Shown here piece by piece: positions 57,260 through 64,000 of a stretch of DNA of 64,000 bases. The number at the start of each line of letters is the position of its first letter. The first letter of the stretch is position 1. Under the pieces are notes generated by a model. It was not told the DNA's origin, ran no database searches, and saw only the letters and a program-made list of their open reading frames with translations. The position numbers were made by a program, and so were the translations under genes. The DNA is taken from the NCBI RefSeq assembly GCF_006636215.1, contig NZ_VIFM01000036.1:1-64000 (forward strand). The letters run 5' to 3'. Source of the stretch: Myxococcus llanfairpwllgwyngyllgogerychwyrndrobwllllantysiliogogogochensis. GTDB taxonomy: Bacteria; Myxococcota; Myxococcia; Myxococcales; Myxococcaceae.

Positions 57260-57850
57260 TCACTTCTTCCCGGGCTTGGGCGGGAAGCGCTCCAGGATTT
57301 CCTTCACGGACTTGTCGATGTTCGACTGCCGCTTCTCCGCCTTGGCGTTGTCGTCAATCTCCGCCTGCGCCTGCCCGCGCCAGACGAGCTTCTTGGACTC
57401 GGCGTCCACGATGTCCAGCAGGAGGGTGCCCTGCTCGTACTCGCGCACATACGTCTCGGGCGCGGACATGGCGACGGTCCCACCGCCGTAGAACGGGTCC
57501 CACATCGAGTTGTACGGATAGCCGTAGTAGGAGTTGACGGTGTCCGCTTCAATCTTGTTGTCGATGGCCCCATGCCAGCCGATGAGGAAGTTGGGGTTCG
57601 CCCCCGCATCCACCTTCTGGTAGCCGTGCGACTGCAGATACGCGTCGGCCGCGTGCTGCACCTGGCCACCGACGATGGGATTGTAGACGCGCTTGTCGGT
57701 CCCCTCTGGCTGCGGGAGCCACGCGTAGGTCTTGTATCCGTCGATCTGCTGGACGGCGCTGGGGTCGTAGTTGCTGCTCACGTCGATGCTCGCGCAGGCC
57801 GTGAAGGCCAGGCCCAGCAGCAGGGGTGCGAGTCGGGGCAGTAGACGCAT
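57260..57850 (-). CDS. DUF4136 family lipoprotein
   Basis: 196 residues. The signal peptide ends in LAFTAC, an acceptable though not ideal lipobox (Phe at -3). The mature part has the DUF4136 pattern: an early KTYAWLPQ strand, then a long region with many Tyr and Gly (YYGYPYNSMWDPFYGGG) and the closing TLLLDIVDAESKKLVWRGQA. The family is envelope-associated and of unknown function. The ATG at 57850 with GGAGG five bases upstream (57856-57860) decides the start. Confidence 0.88.
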   Translation of the reverse strand: MRLLPRLAPLLLGLAFTACASIDVSSNYDPSAVQQIDGYKTYAWLPQPEGTDKRVYNPIVGGQVQHAADAYLQSHGYQKVDAGANPNFLIGWHGAIDNKIEADTVNSYYGYPYNSMWDPFYGGGTVAMSAPETYVREYEQGTLLLDIVDAESKKLVWRGQAQAEIDDNAKAEKRQSNIDKSVKEILERFPPKPGKK

Positions 57851-57977
57851 GGAAGCCTCCTCGGTGGCGGCGCGGCACGCGCCGTTGGCTCCCTGACGGT
57901 AGGCACGGGCGCTCATCGCCCCCGGGGACGGATGCCCGTCCGTCCCCGACTCCAGTCTCATTCCCGAGGGAGGGGCC

Positions 57978-58493
57978 TCAGTCTTCGCCCCGAGAGTCCC
58001 CCGGCAGCTCGTTCTTCCAGAATCGCTTGGTCTTCACTCCGCCGCCGCGCGCGAGGGCGAGCGCCAGCTTCGCCCGCTTCTCCGGAGCAAGCTCCTTGGC
58101 CAGCGCCTGGTACATCTCCCGGTCCAGCGCGGCGATGCGCTCGCGCGCCTCGAACGCACGCTGCGCGGCGGCGTCCACCTGGGCCAGCGCCGCGCTGTCG
58201 CCCCGCGCCGCCTGATGCAGCGTGCGAGCCGCGTCGCGAACCTGCTCCCGCAGAGGCCGCCGCTTCTCGTCGAAGCGCCGCAACGTCTCTTCCATCTTCA
58301 ACGCCTGCGCGTTGTCCAACTCCAGCGCGTCCGACAGCGTCAGCACCTGCCGCAGCCGCATCCGCTTCTCCGCGCGCTCCATCCGCTCGGCCTCGCGAGG
58401 CTGCTGCTCCGCGCCCTCCTTGTTGCCGGGCCGGGCCAGCGCCAGCCAGGGCACCAGCACCACCGTCACCGCCACCCACGACTTGCGAGTCAT
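57978..58493 (-). CDS. Periplasmic Spy/CpxP-like or metal-sensor-like helical protein
   Basis: 171 residues. The signal peptide ends in LALARPG. The mature protein is all helix and highly charged, with repeated Arg/Glu-rich segments (RLRQVLTLSDALELDNAQAL, then MEETLRRFDEKRRPLREQVR) typical of periplasmic stress sensors and chaperones of the Spy, CpxP and ZraP kind. It is the third gene of the sigma - anti-sigma operon, starting 5 bases after the anti-sigma stop, so it probably senses or modulates the envelope signal for that pair. The specific family assignment is tentative. Confidence 0.7.
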   Translation of the reverse strand: MTRKSWVAVTVVLVPWLALARPGNKEGAEQQPREAERMERAEKRMRLRQVLTLSDALELDNAQALKMEETLRRFDEKRRPLREQVRDAARTLHQAARGDSAALAQVDAAAQRAFEARERIAALDREMYQALAKELAPEKRAKLALALARGGGVKTKRFWKNELPGDSRGED

Positions 58494-58498
58494 CGTCT

Positions 58499-59026
58499 TC
58501 ACAGCGTCTCCCCCAGCAGCGCTTCCTCGTCCCAGCTCTCGACGTCGTCGAGCGCTTCCTCGTCTTCCCACTCGGAGCTGGCCTCCAGCGGCTCCAGCCC
58601 CGCCCAGGCCTCGAAGTCCGCCAGCGCCCGCGCTTCCACCGCGCGCTCCTCGGATGGCAGCTCCCGGGGCTCCGGCGGGGTGTTCCAGTCCCAGGGGCGC
58701 GGGATGCCTGGCACCAGGACCATCACCGCCACCGCCGCTGCCGCCGCCACCAACGAGCCCACGGTGCGTCGCCGCAGCGCCTGGCTCATGCGCTCCCGCT
58801 TCCATGTGTCCAGCGCTCGCTGGGGCAGCGCTTCCTGTGCGTGCTTCTCCGCCGCCGTCGGCGCGGGCAACGTCAAGAGCGACAGGACCTCCACCGACGC
58901 GGCGAAGGCCTCGCGGCACCCCGCGCACGACTCCAGATGGTGGAGCAGGGCCACGGTCTCCGACGCCTCCAGCGCCCCCGCGGCGTGGAGATCCACCCGC
59001 GCTTCCTGGTCAGGGCATGCAGCCAT
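58499..59026 (-). CDS. Zinc-binding anti-sigma factor
   Basis: 175 residues. The N-terminal ZAS-type zinc finger reads H30-x3-C34-x2-C37 (HLESCAGC), with an upstream His (H14) as possible fourth ligand. One membrane segment at about residues 89-109 (LVAAAAAVAVMVLVPGI) is followed by an acidic periplasmic or outer tail rich in Glu, Asp and Trp. It should hold the ECF sigma factor inactive at the inner membrane until a signal releases it. Its ATG shares a base with the sigma stop (TGATG), so the pair is translationally coupled. Confidence 0.9.
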   Translation of the reverse strand: MAACPDQEARVDLHAAGALEASETVALLHHLESCAGCREAFAASVEVLSLLTLPAPTAAEKHAQEALPQRALDTWKRERMSQALRRRTVGSLVAAAAAVAVMVLVPGIPRPWDWNTPPEPRELPSEERAVEARALADFEAWAGLEPLEASSEWEDEEALDDVESWDEEALLGETL

Positions 59027-59661
59027 CAACGCATCTCCTCGGGCTCGCCCACCCGCGCCTTCAGGCGCTTCACCGCATGGTGGAACTGCACCTTCGCATT
59101 GTTCTCGGTGATGCCGAGCGTCTCCGCGATGTCCTTGAACGCCAACCCGGCGTCCACGCGCAGCGTCAACACCTCGCGCTGACGCCTGGGCAGCGTCAGC
59201 ACCGCCTCGCGCACCTCGCGTGCTCTCTCCGCCCGCTCCAGGCCGTCCTGCGCGGACTCGCCAGGGGCCTCCGCCACCTCGTCGTTCGCGGCCTCCACCA
59301 GCACCGGCCGCCACCGCTGGCCGTGCCGCGCGTGGTTCTTCGCCAGGTTGAGGGCGATGCGCACCAGCCACGCGCGGAACGGCGCCGGGCCCACGGGCGT
59401 GAAGCGCGCGAACACCCGGCGAGAGGCCTCCAGCGCGCGCAGGAAGGCGGCCTGCGTCAGGTCCGCCGCGTCCTCGGGCCGGGTCGTGTAGCGGCGCACC
59501 AGCGAGAAGACGAGCGCCCGGTGCCGCGTCACCAGCACCTCGAAGGCCGCCTCCTCGCCGTCCAGGAAGACACGACAGAGCACCTCGTCCGGCGCCCGCT
59601 CCAGGGCCAGCCGGCGAGACGGCATCGCCACCACCCGGCCGCCTGTCTCCCTGATGCTCAC
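59026..59661 (-). CDS. ECF RNA polymerase sigma factor
   Basis: 211 residues, typical ECF size. Region 2 has FEVLVTRHRALVFSLVRRYT and DAADLTQAAFLRALEASRR (-10 recognition and core binding). Region 4 has LPRRQREVLTLRVDAGLAFK and the helix-turn-helix AETLGITENNAKVQFHHAVK. The GTG at 59661 was chosen, with AAGG five bases before it; an ATG at 59625 is the alternative. As the first gene of the operon with its anti-sigma and a periplasmic sensor, it probably autoregulates from the region upstream of 59661. Confidence 0.93.
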   Translation of the reverse strand: MSIRETGGRVVAMPSRRLALERAPDEVLCRVFLDGEEAAFEVLVTRHRALVFSLVRRYTTRPEDAADLTQAAFLRALEASRRVFARFTPVGPAPFRAWLVRIALNLAKNHARHGQRWRPVLVEAANDEVAEAPGESAQDGLERAERAREVREAVLTLPRRQREVLTLRVDAGLAFKDIAETLGITENNAKVQFHHAVKRLKARVGEPEEMR

Positions 59662-59841
59662 GACGCCTTCAACCCCCGAGCCGCCCCCAGGTTATTTTTC
59701 GACGCGTTTCCGCCATCGCATCAATTCAGGAATCTCAGGAAATGACAGCGATTTGGCCGACACTCGGTTGTGACGTCGGGTTGCCCTGTTCGCTCGGCCG
59801 CTGTCAGAATGGCCGCGGTTGGTGCAACCCACGGACTTCTC

Positions 59842-60420
59842 ATGGTTCTGGAAGGCTCGGGCTCTCGCATCAAGGGGGGCGTGCTCATATCCCGCTTGAA
59901 CATGCTGCGCCGGCACGGCGGGCAGGTTCGGGTGGACGAGGTCCTCGGGCGGCTGCCCCCGTTGGACCAGGCATTGCTTCGCAAGTCGATATTGCCGGTG
60001 GCCTGGTATCCGCTGGAGCTGAACCTGCGGCTGGACTCGGCCATCGCGGAGGTGCTGTCGCCGGATGACGAGGGCCGGGCCTTCATCGACATGGGCCGCG
60101 CGTCCGCGGACGAGTCGCTCCACGGTCCGCAGCATGCCTTCGTGAGGGCGGGGGACCCACACTTCCTGTTGAGCCAGGCGGCGCGCATCTACCGGTTCTA
60201 TTACGCGGTGGGCTCGCGCACGTACGACTGGACGGGGCCCCGGTCCGCGGTGCTGCGCACCTTCAGCGCGGAGAACGTCACGGAGGCCGACTGCCTCACC
60301 ATCATCGGCTGGCACGAGCGAGCCATCGAGCTGTCGGGCGGTCAGTCGCCGCGAATCACCCACCCGATGTGCCGCGCCCGGGGCGCATCCCATTGCGAGT
60401 ACTACTGCCTCTGGGACTGA
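59842..60420 (+). CDS. Myxobacterial V4R/heme-NO-binding-like protein
   Basis: About 192 residues from the ATG at 59842 (an ATG at 59809 is possible; no clear ribosome site). The N-terminal half is helical (GGVLISRLNMLRRHGGQVRV, RKSILPVAWYPLELNLRLD). The C-terminal end MCRARGASHCEYYCLWD has the two spaced cysteines and His found at the end of V4R-type small-molecule sensor domains. No membrane segment. Probably a cytoplasmic signalling module like the DUF2378 group, but the ligand is unknown. It is divergent from the sigma operon, and its first bases lie about 180 bp from the sigma start. Confidence 0.6.
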   Translation: MVLEGSGSRIKGGVLISRLNMLRRHGGQVRVDEVLGRLPPLDQALLRKSILPVAWYPLELNLRLDSAIAEVLSPDDEGRAFIDMGRASADESLHGPQHAFVRAGDPHFLLSQAARIYRFYYAVGSRTYDWTGPRSAVLRTFSAENVTEADCLTIIGWHERAIELSGGQSPRITHPMCRARGASHCEYYCLWD

Positions 60421-60430
60421 AGCCCGGGGT

Positions 60431-60907
60431 TCAGGCGGCCGTGTCGTAGGCGACGGAGAGCGGGGTGGACTCGAGGTAGCGCAGGACGTCATCCAGGTGG
60501 CGGTACACGCGCACCTCGTGGCGGATGATGTCCTCGATGCGGCCGTCGGGGCCGATGATGAACGTGACGCGGCGGTCCACCCGGAGCACCGGCCAGAGCA
60601 CGTCATAGGCCCGGCTGATGACCCGGTCCGGGTCTCCGAGCAGGGAGAAGTGGATGTCTTCCTTCTCCGCGAAGGCGCACTGGGTGCGCTGGGTGTCCAC
60701 GGAGACGCCCACCAGCTCCGCGCCCAGCTCCTGGAGGCGGTGGTGGTTGTCCCTGAACGCCCGGTTCTCGATGGTGCAGCCGAGCGTGAAGGCCTTGGGA
60801 AAGAAGAACAGGACGACCCTGCGGCCCCGGAGCGCGGACAGGCTCAGGGGCGCGCCATGGCAGTCCGTGGCGGAGAAGTCCGGCGCGAGGTCTCCAATGG
60901 CGAGCAT
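60431..60907 (-). CDS. Peroxiredoxin (Bcp/AhpC-TSA family), 1-Cys type
   Basis: 158 residues. Thioredoxin-fold peroxidase: FFFPKAFTLGC44 contains the peroxidatic cysteine with T41 in place. The resolving cysteine five positions later in many Bcp proteins is absent (TIENRAF), so it is probably a 1-Cys type or uses an external thiol. VRVYRHLDDVLRYL closes the fold. The ATG at 60907 is preceded by AAAGGGAG (about nine bases upstream), which sets the start well inside the longest open frame. No signal peptide. Confidence 0.88.
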   Translation of the reverse strand: MLAIGDLAPDFSATDCHGAPLSLSALRGRRVVLFFFPKAFTLGCTIENRAFRDNHHRLQELGAELVGVSVDTQRTQCAFAEKEDIHFSLLGDPDRVISRAYDVLWPVLRVDRRVTFIIGPDGRIEDIIRHEVRVYRHLDDVLRYLESTPLSVAYDTAA

Positions 60908-61202
60908 TCCGACGGCTCCCTTTCTGGTGGCCGCGACGGTCCACCGGTACCACGTTTTCCGCGCGAGTCCGGGGACGTATTCCCCACCGGACGCCACCCG
61001 TTCTCCCCTCGACTGCGGGACTGTGTCCTTCCCAAGTCCCGGGGAGGGGCGCGTCCTGCATCGCATGGTTGGAGTCACCGGGGTGTTAAGTAATGTTGAG
61101 CGCTGTGCCAGGGGGTGGAGCCGTCAACGCACCCGGCGACGCCCGGTGCGGCGCTCACACCCCCCTCACTCCCGCGGAACGTAAGCCAGGCCGTCAGGGG
61201 CT

Positions 61203-62492
61203 TCAGCGAAACCCATGGGGGTTGAACAGGGGCTGTCTGTTCTGCTGGCAGTCGATGGTCTGCTGGATGAGGTTCGGATGGCGGAACGGGAGCAGGTTCA
61301 TGCCCGGCGCGGCGAGTCCATCCGCCTCCAATTTGCTCTGGAGGAACTCGAGGCTCTCCTTGGGGGTGACTTGCGACTGGCAGGACTCGTCCAGGTAGAC
61401 CTTGGGGTCGGGAAGGTAGTGGCCGGAGGCGGAGTCCGCCTGGGTGACCTGGCCTCCTTTCGCCAGCAGCATGCCCGCCGCATACACGTCGCCCCCTGAC
61501 GCCAGATAGCTGTGGGGCACGGCGTTGTTCGTGGTGGCATCAGTCCCCGTGTAGGAGATGGCCACCCGCCCATCCTTCGCGCGGTGGGAATAGGCGTAGT
61601 AGCCGTCCTGGGCCAGGTCGTTCGGGCCCGACAGGAAGCTCACCCCGGGAATCTCGGTCGGGTCTTCGGGATAGCTCCACCTCCCCGTGGCGAATGCATT
61701 CAGCCAATCCTTCCAGACGCCATGATTGGACCAGGTCTTCGGCGCAACGGGGGCGTCGGCCATATCGCACGTGGGAAGAGGCATGGGCAGGAAGCTGTCC
61801 ATGAGGCCGGGGACCTTGCACACGTCCTGCCGCAGGCCGGTCATGTTCGTCAGCGCGTTCGACGGGCCACTGGGGCCCATGGGGAGCGACATCGCATTCG
61901 CCTTGGGCAGGATGTTCTCCACCGCGCTCTGGGCCGCGAGGAACATGGTGCCGTACTTCAACACCTTCCACGCGAGCCCACCCCAGCCTCCCGAGTCCTG
62001 CTGCGTGTCCTTGTCATCAAGGTCCTCCTGCGGCCCCACCGGGTAGTCCGTCCCCTCCCGGGCATTCAGCTGCTGGGTCAGCAGGTCCGCGGCGTCTTCG
62101 TAGTACTCGAACTCCTGGTCCTCCCCCATGGCCGCGAGCTGCTGCTTCATCTCGGGCCAGTAGCGGTCGGGAATGCCTTTGTCCCAGAGGAACTCCTCCA
62201 CCGTCTTCCAGGCCTCGTCGACGCTCTCCGTGATGTCACCACTGGTGATGCGCATGCGCTGGACGACGGGGGCCCGTGGTGGGCCGCGCTGCAGCGCCGC
62301 CACCCTGGGGCTCGTGTTCAGCAATTGCTGGTAGCCGGACACGCGCTGGACCGGAGGGCTCTGATTGGCGCGTTGCTGGCATTGCGCGAGCCCCCGCTCC
62401 GCGCTCGTGTGGACTCCCTCCCCGCTCACGGTGCGCGAGGGATGGGCCATGCCGTGCATCTCAGAGGGGGCTGCATAGGCCGTCGCGCGCAT
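61203..62492 (-). CDS. Secreted-effector-like protein with N-x-SP-x-V motifs
   Basis: 429 residues from the ATG at 62492, which has AGGAG eight bases upstream (62501-62505). The N-terminal 90 residues are disordered and contain A42-N-Q-S-P-P-V-Q and L58-N-T-S-P-R-V-A-A-L, a motif type I associate with cargo of extracellular contractile injection systems and with related self-associating effectors. The middle is acidic (EEFLWDKG, DEAADLL-like helices). The C-terminal third has a toxin-like block: GGDVYAAGMLLAKGGQV, then SASGHYLPDPKVYLD and a closing CQ-rich stretch. There is no classical signal peptide, as expected for injected cargo. The function is unknown; no injection-system structural gene lies in the window. 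Confidence 0.6.
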   Translation of the reverse strand: MRATAYAAPSEMHGMAHPSRTVSGEGVHTSAERGLAQCQQRANQSPPVQRVSGYQQLLNTSPRVAALQRGPPRAPVVQRMRITSGDITESVDEAWKTVEEFLWDKGIPDRYWPEMKQQLAAMGEDQEFEYYEDAADLLTQQLNAREGTDYPVGPQEDLDDKDTQQDSGGWGGLAWKVLKYGTMFLAAQSAVENILPKANAMSLPMGPSGPSNALTNMTGLRQDVCKVPGLMDSFLPMPLPTCDMADAPVAPKTWSNHGVWKDWLNAFATGRWSYPEDPTEIPGVSFLSGPNDLAQDGYYAYSHRAKDGRVAISYTGTDATTNNAVPHSYLASGGDVYAAGMLLAKGGQVTQADSASGHYLPDPKVYLDESCQSQVTPKESLEFLQSKLEADGLAAPGMNLLPFRHPNLIQQTIDCQQNRQPLFNPHGFR

Positions 62493-62894
62493 GGGCTCAG
62501 CTCCTGTGGGCTGTCCCAAGAATAGACGCGGGGCTCGCCTCGGAAACAGTTGCTGGCGAGTCCTCCCACTCGAAGGGACTCGCCGCGTCGGGCCCCCTAC
62601 CCGTGGAGTCGAGAGGGATGGGGATGGATGTGATGCGGAAAGCCCTGTCATGGAAAGCCGCTACAGCGCGGGCGCGCGCCGCGTGGATGGGATTCAAGGC
62701 GCTGTCCGGGGATGTCGGGTCGTCAACGGTGCAGCCACGCCATGTCACTGGGTTGAGAGGATATGGTGCTCGGGGGTTGTCTGGAATTCGTGATGGGATT
62801 GCCCTGGGTGGCGGGGTGTCTGTTTTGTGGAGTGCGTTGTGATAGTCCTTGGGGGCGCCAATCCAGGCGTGACCGGCGTACCGGGAGGTTGCAC
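62493..62894. other. Divergent intergenic region
   Basis: 402 bp between the effector-like gene (minus) and the small peptide gene (plus). It must hold both promoters. No boxes, hairpins or coding signal could be supported. Confidence 0.5.
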
Positions 62895-63065
62895 ATGGAA
62901 CATTCGAACCGTGATGAAATCCTTGCGCAGACCCTGATGGAGATGCAGAGCGCGGAGCCCGAGGGCTTCGAGAGCTCCGGACTGAACCCCTGCAACCTGA
63001 GCGACTCCAACGCCGAGCACACCATCGGCATGTGGTCGATCTGGACCACCGAGCAGAACAACTAG
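62895..63065 (+). CDS. Small peptide, 56 residues, candidate modified-peptide precursor
   Basis: The ATG at 62895 has GGAGG seven bases upstream (62883-62887), a very strong site that decides this start inside a longer open frame. The first 26 residues are helical and acidic (RDEILAQTLMEMQSAEPEGF), like a leader. The last 30 are a different, polar and aromatic segment with C33, two Trp (W47, W50), several Ser, Thr and Asn, and the end TTEQNN. No signal peptide. A perfect hairpin follows and then a peptidase-like gene. This is the layout of a precursor for a ribosomal modified peptide, but no modifying enzyme is visible in the window, so the call is tentative. Confidence 0.5.
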   Translation: MEHSNRDEILAQTLMEMQSAEPEGFESSGLNPCNLSDSNAEHTIGMWSIWTTEQNN

Positions 63066-63089
63066 TCGCACCGCGCGACTTCGCGGGCA

Positions 63090-63123
63090 CCTGCCCCAGG
63101 CGCTGGTGGTGGCCTGGGGCAGG
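63090..63123 (+). terminator. 12-bp perfect hairpin after the small peptide gene
   Basis: cctgccccaggc (63090-63101) pairs perfectly with gcctggggcagg (63112-63123) around a 10-base loop, 25 bases after the peptide stop. It could partly terminate transcription so that the peptide is made in excess of the downstream enzyme. Confidence 0.7.
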
Positions 63124-63231
63124 CGTAAAGGCCGGGCGGGACGTCTGGCGCGGTGTTCATGCGCAAGGCCCCGAGCTTCAAACCATGGGCAATCTCAACC
63201 TGCTGCCGCAGCACATCCGGGGAGTCGCGAG

Positions 63232-64000
63232 ATGAGCAAAGTGGACGAGCGAGTCTGGGCCGGCATCGATGTCCTGCTTGATGATTACGCGCGCCTCGTG
63301 CCGGAGGACCAGGTCCTCGTGGCCTACACGCCCGAGAGTCGCGAGTCCGCCGCGTGGATTGCCACCGTCTTGCGGATGCGTGGGATGGAGGCGGCCTTGT
63401 TGGGGATGCGGCCCAAGCCCTTCCCGGACGAGACCTTCCCTCAGCGCCTGGACGCGGCGTTGCCGCCTGCCGAGAGCCTCAAGGGCAAGCTGGTCATCAT
63501 CACCGTCGAGCGCGACTCGATGTCGCACATGATGACCTTCCGCAACGCGCTGGCGCGCTATGACTTGGACAAGTGGCTGGCGGTGCGGATCATCAACGCC
63601 TCCCAGGACTTCTTCCTCAAGGCGCTGAACGTCAGGTCCGGGATGTTGTCGGAGCTCAACGCGGGCTTGCTGGACCGGTTCATGAAAGCGCGCGAGCTGA
63701 AGGTGAAGACTCCATCGGGAACGGACCTGCGCATCGGGCTCGACTCGGAGCGGTACCGGTGGATCAGCAACCGGGGCGTGTGGCGTCCTGGGAGCTTCGT
63801 CATCCTGCCCGCGGGAGAGGTGGCCACCTTTCCGGGCACCGTGGACGGTGTCCTGGTCGCCGACGGGGCCTTCAACATCAATGCCTTGACGCAGGTCGAT
63901 GCGCGTCTGGCGAAGAATCCCATCCGCATCCGGATTCAGGACGGCCATGCCGTCGATTACGAGTGTGACAGTCCCGAAGTGAGCCGCCTGGTGGAGGCGG
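63232..64000 (+). CDS. M29-like aminopeptidase (aminopeptidase T-like), 3' partial
   Basis: The frame is open from the ATG at 63232 to the window end (256 residues). GGGAG seven bases upstream supports the start, and no stop occurs in frame. The N-terminal half is a Rossmann-like domain (VPEDQVLVAYTPESRESA, then LKGKLVIITVERDSMSH). The second part has ELKVKTPSGTDLRIGL and SFVILPAGE196-VATFPG, matching the metal-ligand segment of M29-like exopeptidases. The rest of the metal site lies outside the window. A maturation or immunity role for the peptide is possible, but general peptide turnover is equally so. Confidence 0.6.
   Translation, partial: MSKVDERVWAGIDVLLDDYARLVPEDQVLVAYTPESRESAAWIATVLRMRGMEAALLGMRPKPFPDETFPQRLDAALPPAESLKGKLVIITVERDSMSHMMTFRNALARYDLDKWLAVRIINASQDFFLKALNVRSGMLSELNAGLLDRFMKARELKVKTPSGTDLRIGLDSERYRWISNRGVWRPGSFVILPAGEVATFPGTVDGVLVADGAFNINALTQVDARLAKNPIRIRIQDGHAVDYECDSPEVSRLVEA

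Noticed and set aside
63185-63235. A 16-codon frame ending in ATGA on the start of the M29-like gene
   Set aside because: Could be a coupling leader peptide, but it has no clear ribosome site; the downstream gene has its own GGGAG.
1-64000. Search by eye for CRISPR arrays, tRNA or rRNA genes, phage attachment sites and replication origins
   Set aside because: No regularly spaced short repeats, cloverleaf sequences, DnaA-box clusters or integrase genes were seen.

Overview
The window is high-GC (about 68-70 percent by eye), gene-dense DNA from a myxobacterium, probably Myxococcaceae or Archangiaceae. Three things support this: a DUF2378-type gene (45630-46223), several signal-peptide or lipoprotein genes of the usual myxobacterial kind, and very long secreted Ig/IPT/RHS proteins. 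No rRNA, tRNA, CRISPR array or replication origin was seen. Family names come from reading motifs in the translations; no database search was run.

Region A (1-29884) is one transcription unit of about 30 kb on the plus strand. It holds a giant secreted protein of IPT/TIG, Ig-like and beta-propeller modules (5' end outside the window), a parvulin-type peptidyl-prolyl isomerase, a 4949-residue RHS/YD-repeat lipoprotein, and a 115-residue acidic protein. The first three genes overlap by ATGA; the fourth follows 8 bases after a stop codon that lies inside its Shine-Dalgarno sequence. The RHS protein ends in a deaminase-like toxin tip (HSE ... PC-x6-C), and the small last gene is its likely immunity protein. 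I read the unit as a cell-surface polymorphic toxin system with its own periplasmic folding factor. The first protein carries a 603-bp near-perfect internal duplication. Transposase debris follows directly (about 29.9-31.3 kb), as is common beside exchangeable toxin/immunity cassettes.

Region B (31.5-47.2 kb) is ordinary chromosomal content: a DUF423 membrane protein, a SET-domain protein with a lysine-rich tail, an acyl-CoA dehydrogenase-like protein, a putative 2-oxoglutarate oxygenase, an M18 aminopeptidase, a spermidine-synthase-like protein, an opgG - unknown - opgH operon for periplasmic glucans, a PAS hybrid histidine kinase, a DUF2378 protein and a trypsin-like protease.

Region C (47.4-60.9 kb) holds a double-length UvrA (two class-II-like UvrA units fused), a secreted glutathione peroxidase, a DUF5996 protein, an ADP-ribosylglycohydrolase, a lipoprotein with a C-terminal membrane anchor, a DUF4136 lipoprotein, an ECF sigma / zinc anti-sigma / periplasmic sensor operon, a V4R-like protein and a peroxiredoxin.

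Region D (61.2-64.0 kb) has a secreted-effector-like protein with N-x-SP-x-V motifs. Divergent from it is a 56-residue peptide gene with a strong ribosome binding site, then a 12-bp perfect hairpin, then an M29-like aminopeptidase gene that runs off the window. This arrangement resembles a peptide precursor plus processing locus and is one of the two most interesting places here; the other is the RHS operon.
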